Assembly: GCF_051106095.1 (NCBI RefSeq)
Contig: NC_135786.1
Location: forward strand, 212,820,501-212,884,500
Origin: Pogona vitticeps
Taxonomy: Eukaryota > Chordata > Lepidosauria > Squamata > Agamidae
Direction: 5' to 3'
DNA length: 64,000 nucleotides
In this document: piece after piece, positions 59,565 to 64,000 of the stretch
How the letters are laid out: every line of letters starts with the position of its first letter
Position numbering within the stretch: position 1 is the stretch's first letter
The notes under the pieces: model-generated
The model's input: the letters and a program-made list of their open reading frames with translations, nothing else
The model's database searches: none
Told to the model about the DNA's origin: nothing
Program-made: the position numbers and the translations under genes

Positions 59565-60980
59565 TAGGGTTGCCAGATGTCAGGCAAAAGGAGGGCATGT
59601 CCTCTTTTTTAGCCAAATGTCCTCTGTCCGGCAGGCAAAGATAAAAACCTTTAAAATGTCAGGCTTTTGTATATTTTATGTTATAATTTTGGACGGGAGG
59701 GGGAGAGGTGGAAGGACCCCCCCTCCCCCTGTGTTTCCTGGCCCCCACCCGCCCATCCCCCATTACCTGCCGTCGGCACCAGAGCGCAGCCCTTGCGCCC
59801 TCCCGCCACCCCCGCGGCTGCTCAGTGATCTGCCAGGCCCGCCCAGCCCATGTGGAGCCCAAAAAGGCAGTGCGAGCGGAGCACTGCCCACCGAGCCAGG
59901 CAGGAGCAAGCAGCACCCGAGCGCATCAATGGGAAGGTGAGCGCCCAGACTATGTGTGTTCAAAGTCTCTTTCAGGGACTCCAAATCCCACACTCCCCAG
60001 CCTTGAAATTATGACCCTCGGGGGAGGGGACGCTGCCTCATTCGGCTTTGCCTGGCGCCGCTTTCCCCCTACCTGTGCCAGAGCCTTGTTAGGGCATCCA
60101 AATTAGCAAGGTTGCCTCTGAGCCTGTGCAAAGTGTGAGCAGCCAGGGGATCCCACAGCCCGGCTGGGGTGGGTTCGGGTACAATTGGCTGTTTAAATAA
60201 TGTTTTTTGGTATTCTGAAAAAAAGCCTCCATTGAATTTATTTTTATTTTTTAACATGACTATTTCTTGGTTGGTTCACTAAGAGACATTTATTGGCAGC
60301 TATTGTAATAAAATTGTATTGATTGCGGGTTTAATCTGGAACAATTCAAATGAAACATCCAGTACATCCTCCTTTGTCCTCTTTTTTGTCTATGTCCTCC
60401 ACGGTCTGAAACTCAACATCAAAAAAACTAAGATCATGGCCACTGGTCCCATCACCTCCTGGGAAATAGAAGGGGAAGATATGGAGGCAGTGTCAGATTT
60501 TATCTTCTTGGGCTCCATAATCACTGCAGATGGAGACAGCAGCCACAAAATTAAAAAACACCGAAGAATTGATGCCTTTGAATTGTGGTGCTGGAGGAGG
60601 CTCTTGAGAATCCCCTGGACTGCAAAGAGAACAAACCTATCAATTCTGAAGGAAATCAGCCCTGAGTGCTCACTGGAAGGACAGATCCTGAAGCTGAGGC
60701 TCCAGTACTTTGGCCATCTCATGAGAAGAGAAGACTCCTTGGAAAAAACCTTGATGTTAGGAAAGTGCGATGGCAAGAGGAGAAGGGGATGACCGAGGAT
60801 GAGATGGCTGGACAGTGTCTGTGAAGCAACCAACATGAATTTGACACAACTCCAGGAGGCAGTGGAAGATAGGAGGGCCTGGCGTACTCTGGTCCATGGG
60901 GTCACGAAGAGTCGAACACGACTAAACGACTAAACAACGACGATGTCCTCCTTTTGGTACCCATGTATCTTGCAACCCTA
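59565..60980. mobile_element. hAT-type element carrying a nested BovB insertion
   Basis: The ends TAGGGTTGCCAGATG (59565) and CATGTATCTTGCAACCCTA (to 60980) are inverted repeats. Flanks GCTCGACG (59557-59564) and GCTCGAAG (60981-60988) are an 8-bp target duplication with one difference. The interior has a GC-rich block (59.69-59.96 kb) and no transposase. Without the BovB insert the element would be about 865 bp. Confidence 0.75.
60401..60942 (+). mobile_element. RTE-BovB LINE, 5'-truncated 3' end
   Basis: ATGTCCTCC is present on both sides (60392-60400, 60943-60951), a clean target duplication. The frame reads LKLNIKKTKIMATGPITSWE, FIFLGSIITADGDSSHKIKK, HRRIDAFELWCWRRLLRIPW, then KEISPECSLEGQILKLRLQY and FGHLMRREDSLEKTLMLGK, the C-terminus of BovB ORF2. 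About 45 residues usually found between IKK and HRRIDAFE are absent (internal deletion). The 3' end has the usual GTCACGAAGAGTCGAACACG and ACTAAACGACTAAACAACGA. Confidence 0.93.
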
Positions 60981-60988
60981 GCTCGAAG

Positions 60989-62675
60989 CAGCAATGATAT
61001 TCCCAGAACAGCAATCCTTTTCAACTTTACTGGAACAGGAAGAAAGTAAAAACTTACTCTCCCACCACAATGTGAAGCAGAATCACTGGAAGGAGAACAT
61101 TTAAACGCCACCCTTTCCTCAATGATATGGATAAAAATCACTGGGATTTTGTAAATCTGTATGTGTAGGAGCAATTATTCCAGCAGGCTTGAGGAACAGG
61201 TCCATTTCAGTCATGACACTTAATTTTAGTTGGTGTCTTTTCTGTCTCATCCTTTTTGGCCTTCAGGCAGAAGCAGACCCCAAAGACTAACCTGGGTTAT
61301 CCGGGCCCATGATTGAGTCAGGATTCTACTGTATACAATGCTGATGCTTAATTTGATTTTGATACAGTACTGTTGATTTTAAATTTATCTGTTTTTAATG
61401 TTGATCTTAAAATTTTAAATTATGTTTTGTAGTTTGTTGAATGCTGCCTCTTGAGAGTTTATCCACAAAGTTGTATTATATTGTTGTGCATCTTTAAAGG
61501 AAATACAGAAATCACCTCAGGCCCACTTCTCTGCTAGCCATGCTACAACTGAGTAAAATCACGTCCCTGATCTGTTCACAGCCCTTCTTGTTTACTGTAA
61601 ACAAATAGTCTTTTCTGAACTGGTTTCAACCACTTATATCTCATAACAAATAAACTAGGTGTTGTTTTGTTTTTAACAACATATAATTTATCTTGCAAGA
61701 GAGACCAACGTCAGATTTTCATTTTATAACTGACATATTAAAGCATGCTAGACTTCACAGTGTTATCTTGGAGAGCTAGCTTGTTTCAGTTGTCTGGATT
61801 ACAGTATTTGTTTCAGGCTAGAACATCCTGGAACAAAGGAGCTGTTAACTGTTTAAAAAAGAAATGAAAAGAAAACTGAGTCATACTTTTTGAGTACATA
61901 ACAGCCATCTAACCATAATGTTGTGTAACAACACCCTTCATCCTAGAGGAAATTAAAGTACACCAGGAACAGCTATATTAATTTTAGAGCTGATATTTAG
62001 CTAAGACATTATTACATACTGTTTTAAAGCAACATACAGTTTTGTTGGGAAGCTGAAGAGGACTGTGATTCAGCTAGAATTATTTAATTGAAGGAAAACA
62101 TTTACTTGAGAACATAAACTTATTTTGCATTCATTTCACTGAAATGGGTTCAGAATTGTTATATAAGCTCTATTTAGTATTACTACCTTCCACTATTACT
62201 TCTCCACTCATGCACATATGATTACAGAGTGCAAAAGGACAGGTTTCTGCTATAAGGAACTTGCAATCTAAAATTTAACATTGGAGATGTGACGGAGGAA
62301 AGCAAGGGAAGCAGAGTTGGGCTAAGTAGGGAAACAACTTCAGTGTACTGTATTTAACTTAATAGTGAAATCTGAACAAGCCAAGATGGTGGAGGGCTGG
62401 CTGATCTGGCCTCTGTCAGCTGTGCTGAATCCAAACACTTCCCGGCCTAGTGAAAATTACTTAGAACTACCCTGACCCTCACCTAACTTGGTGCTGTTAT
62501 AATGGCTGTGAGTCTCAGCTGGGCTGAGAGGGGTCTGGCATAACTTGAGCTTCTTTCCTACTCCTCCCTTTCTCAACACCCTAGCACAGCAGTTATGCTG
62601 ACAGATACAACGGTGGTGGTAGGCAGCACAAGAGGCTTCTGCCTCTTCTAAACTCACTGCAACTGGCATTTCCTG
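60989..62675. other. Intergenic, no feature seen
   Basis: Unique AT-rich DNA; no exon recognised. Confidence 0.4.
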
Positions 62676-62802
62676 CAGTGGCTCCCAACCTTGGGTCCCC
62701 AGATGTTCTTGGACTACAATTCCAGAAATCCTGGCCAGCACTGTTAGCGGTGAAGGCTTCTTGGAGTTTTAGTCTAAGAACATCTGGGGATCCAAGGTTG
62801 GG
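62676..62802. repeat. Palindromic MITE-like repeat (family A), best-preserved copy
   Basis: CAGTGGCTCCCAACCTTGGG at the left. The arms CCCAACCTTGGGTCCCC... and ...GGGGATCCAAGGTTGGG pair at about 31 of 33 outer positions, with TTCTTGGACTACAA / TTTTAGTCTAAGAA inside. Confidence 0.8.
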
Positions 62803-63026
62803 TATGCTCTATCTAAAGCATGGTTTGATAATCTTATTCCTTTGAAGTTTATGGCAGGAATGTGTGGCTTCACCAGGCATACTGTATGATATAAGGTGAC
62901 TAAGGCTGGCTCTATATTTGAAGCCTGCCCTGGGCCATTTGAACTTTTCTGATTCCTTCCAAAACAATATTTCAGCTACTATTGCCTATGAATGCCCACA
63001 TCGTAAGACAGAAAGAAGAGGGAGAG

Positions 63027-63480
63027 TGTAGGGAACGCCCTGTCTTCCTATGTATTTATATAAAAATGATATTGGCCTGCACCAATGGGAGCTGTTGGGA
63101 GGTGGAGCCAGAGAAACCAGGAGGGAAGGGTGAATCAGAGAGAGAAAAGTCAGTGAGTCAGAGTCAGAGAGAGCTAGAGAAAAAGATAGTTTGGGGCTTG
63201 AGGCAGAGAAAGTGTTTAAGGACTGATTAGTCAGAGTGTGACCTGCATTAATTAAGATAGAAGAGGTTAAAGTAAAATACTGAAGCTTTGTGTAACTTTA
63301 AGAATGTACTTAAGAACTATTCCTAAAACAATTTGTAATCAATAAACCTGCTTCTGTTTAAAAGTTCAGTACTAAATGGACCTCAGTTTTTCATAGGAAA
63401 TATAGGTTGATAAAGAGATCAACTGGTGGCAGCGAGGAAAAGGGTGTGTTGGGATACTCGTGTGTGTTCTGTGTTTGGTG
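63027..63480 (+). mobile_element. LTR retrotransposon fossil: LTR plus start of the interior
   Basis: The LTR-like unit 63027-63421 starts TGTAGGGAAC and ends ...GAGATCA. It has TATATAAAA at 63057-63065 and AATAAA at 63341-63346, and is followed by ACTGGTGGCAGCGAGG, which resembles a primer-binding site. It is laid out like the fossil at 11.54-12.0 kb. Probably Ty3/gypsy-like. How far the interior continues to the right is unclear. Confidence 0.45.
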
Positions 63481-64000
63481 AAACAAACAGGTGCCACAGG
63501 TTAAACATCACAGAGAGGATCTTTCACTTGTACCAAAATAACTTGCCTGGCTTTGGGTACAACATGCTTTGAACTGGGTGGAGGGTGCTCTGCTTTGGCA
63601 CCAAAATTTCTTGGGGGTGGCGGTGGACCTGCTTCCTCAATGATCTTACCATCTACCACAGGCAACAGAAGCTGGACTGCAATTTCCAGTGGGTAAAATA
63701 TGAGCCATGTAATCTTAATTATTCACAATACTTGTTTATAGCATTATTCTTGGGCCTTAAGTAGTGCTCATTGTTGTTCAGTGATGTGCTTAGTTGTCAA
63801 AATATGGGGATTTGATCCAATCTGAAAGTGGGCATCAGTGCTGGTCGGCCCAGCTAGAGCTTTGACATCTGCTCAGGATTGCTGTTAATGTTAGCCCTGG
63901 ACATGATATTCTGCTGACTAAAACTGTATCATATTAGCATGTAACAAGAGCTGTATGAGAATTGCTTTCAGATCAGATCATTGTTTTCAGGTCATCAAAC
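63481..64000. other. End of window, nothing assigned
   Basis: Could include interior of the preceding LTR fossil; no motif recognised. Confidence 0.3.

Noticed and set aside
60390-60905. 171-codon minus-strand ORF
   Set aside because: Antisense of the BovB 3' end; the sense strand carries the recognisable reverse-transcriptase C-terminus.

Overview
The window is vertebrate nuclear DNA, almost certainly from a squamate reptile. The evidence is a spliced gene with long introns, one CpG island, a near-complete Sauria-type tRNA SINE (about 56.87-57.22 kb), RTE-BovB, L2-like and CR1 LINE pieces, Penelope-like fragments, and many hAT and mariner-type MITEs. The species cannot be named from what is visible.

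One protein-coding gene can be supported: TP53INP1 (tumor protein p53-inducible nuclear protein 1), on the minus strand. Its three coding exons (6414-6303, 4105-3721 and 2630-2381) join in phase through canonical GT/AG sites into a 248-residue protein. The human protein is 240 residues from memory. A 5' untranslated exon is inferred in a CpG island, with a good donor at 15714-15713 and a start near 15.93-15.97 kb. The 3' UTR runs leftward from 2380 and probably leaves the window.

Layout: 1-2380 is 3' UTR or flank; 2381-15.97 kb is the gene, with introns of 1.1, 2.2 and 9.2 kb that hold DNA transposons, SINEs and an LTR fossil; 13.7-16.45 kb is the CpG island; 16.45-64 kb is intergenic. In human, NDUFAF6 lies on this upstream side, but no exon of it was recognised here. 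The intergenic part is a patchwork of repeats separated by unique DNA, with one short unrecognised ORF at 46.55 kb.

The gene acts alone in this window. The family links the p53 stress response to autophagy: the N-terminal exon carries the LC3-interacting WILV motif and the last exon the conserved basic C-terminus. The promoter region shows a perfect p53 half-site, a CLEAR-like E-box, a CCAAT box and a GC box.

No undescribed genetic system is evident. The most interesting signals are structural: (i) a head-to-head pair of Penelope terminal repeats with a hammerhead-ribozyme-like core at 21.33-21.38 kb; (ii) five short perfect inverted duplications, one of them 30 nt inside a TP53INP1 intron; (iii) a BovB insertion nested in a hAT element with both target duplications readable; and (iv) a palindromic repeat family with well over ten copies.
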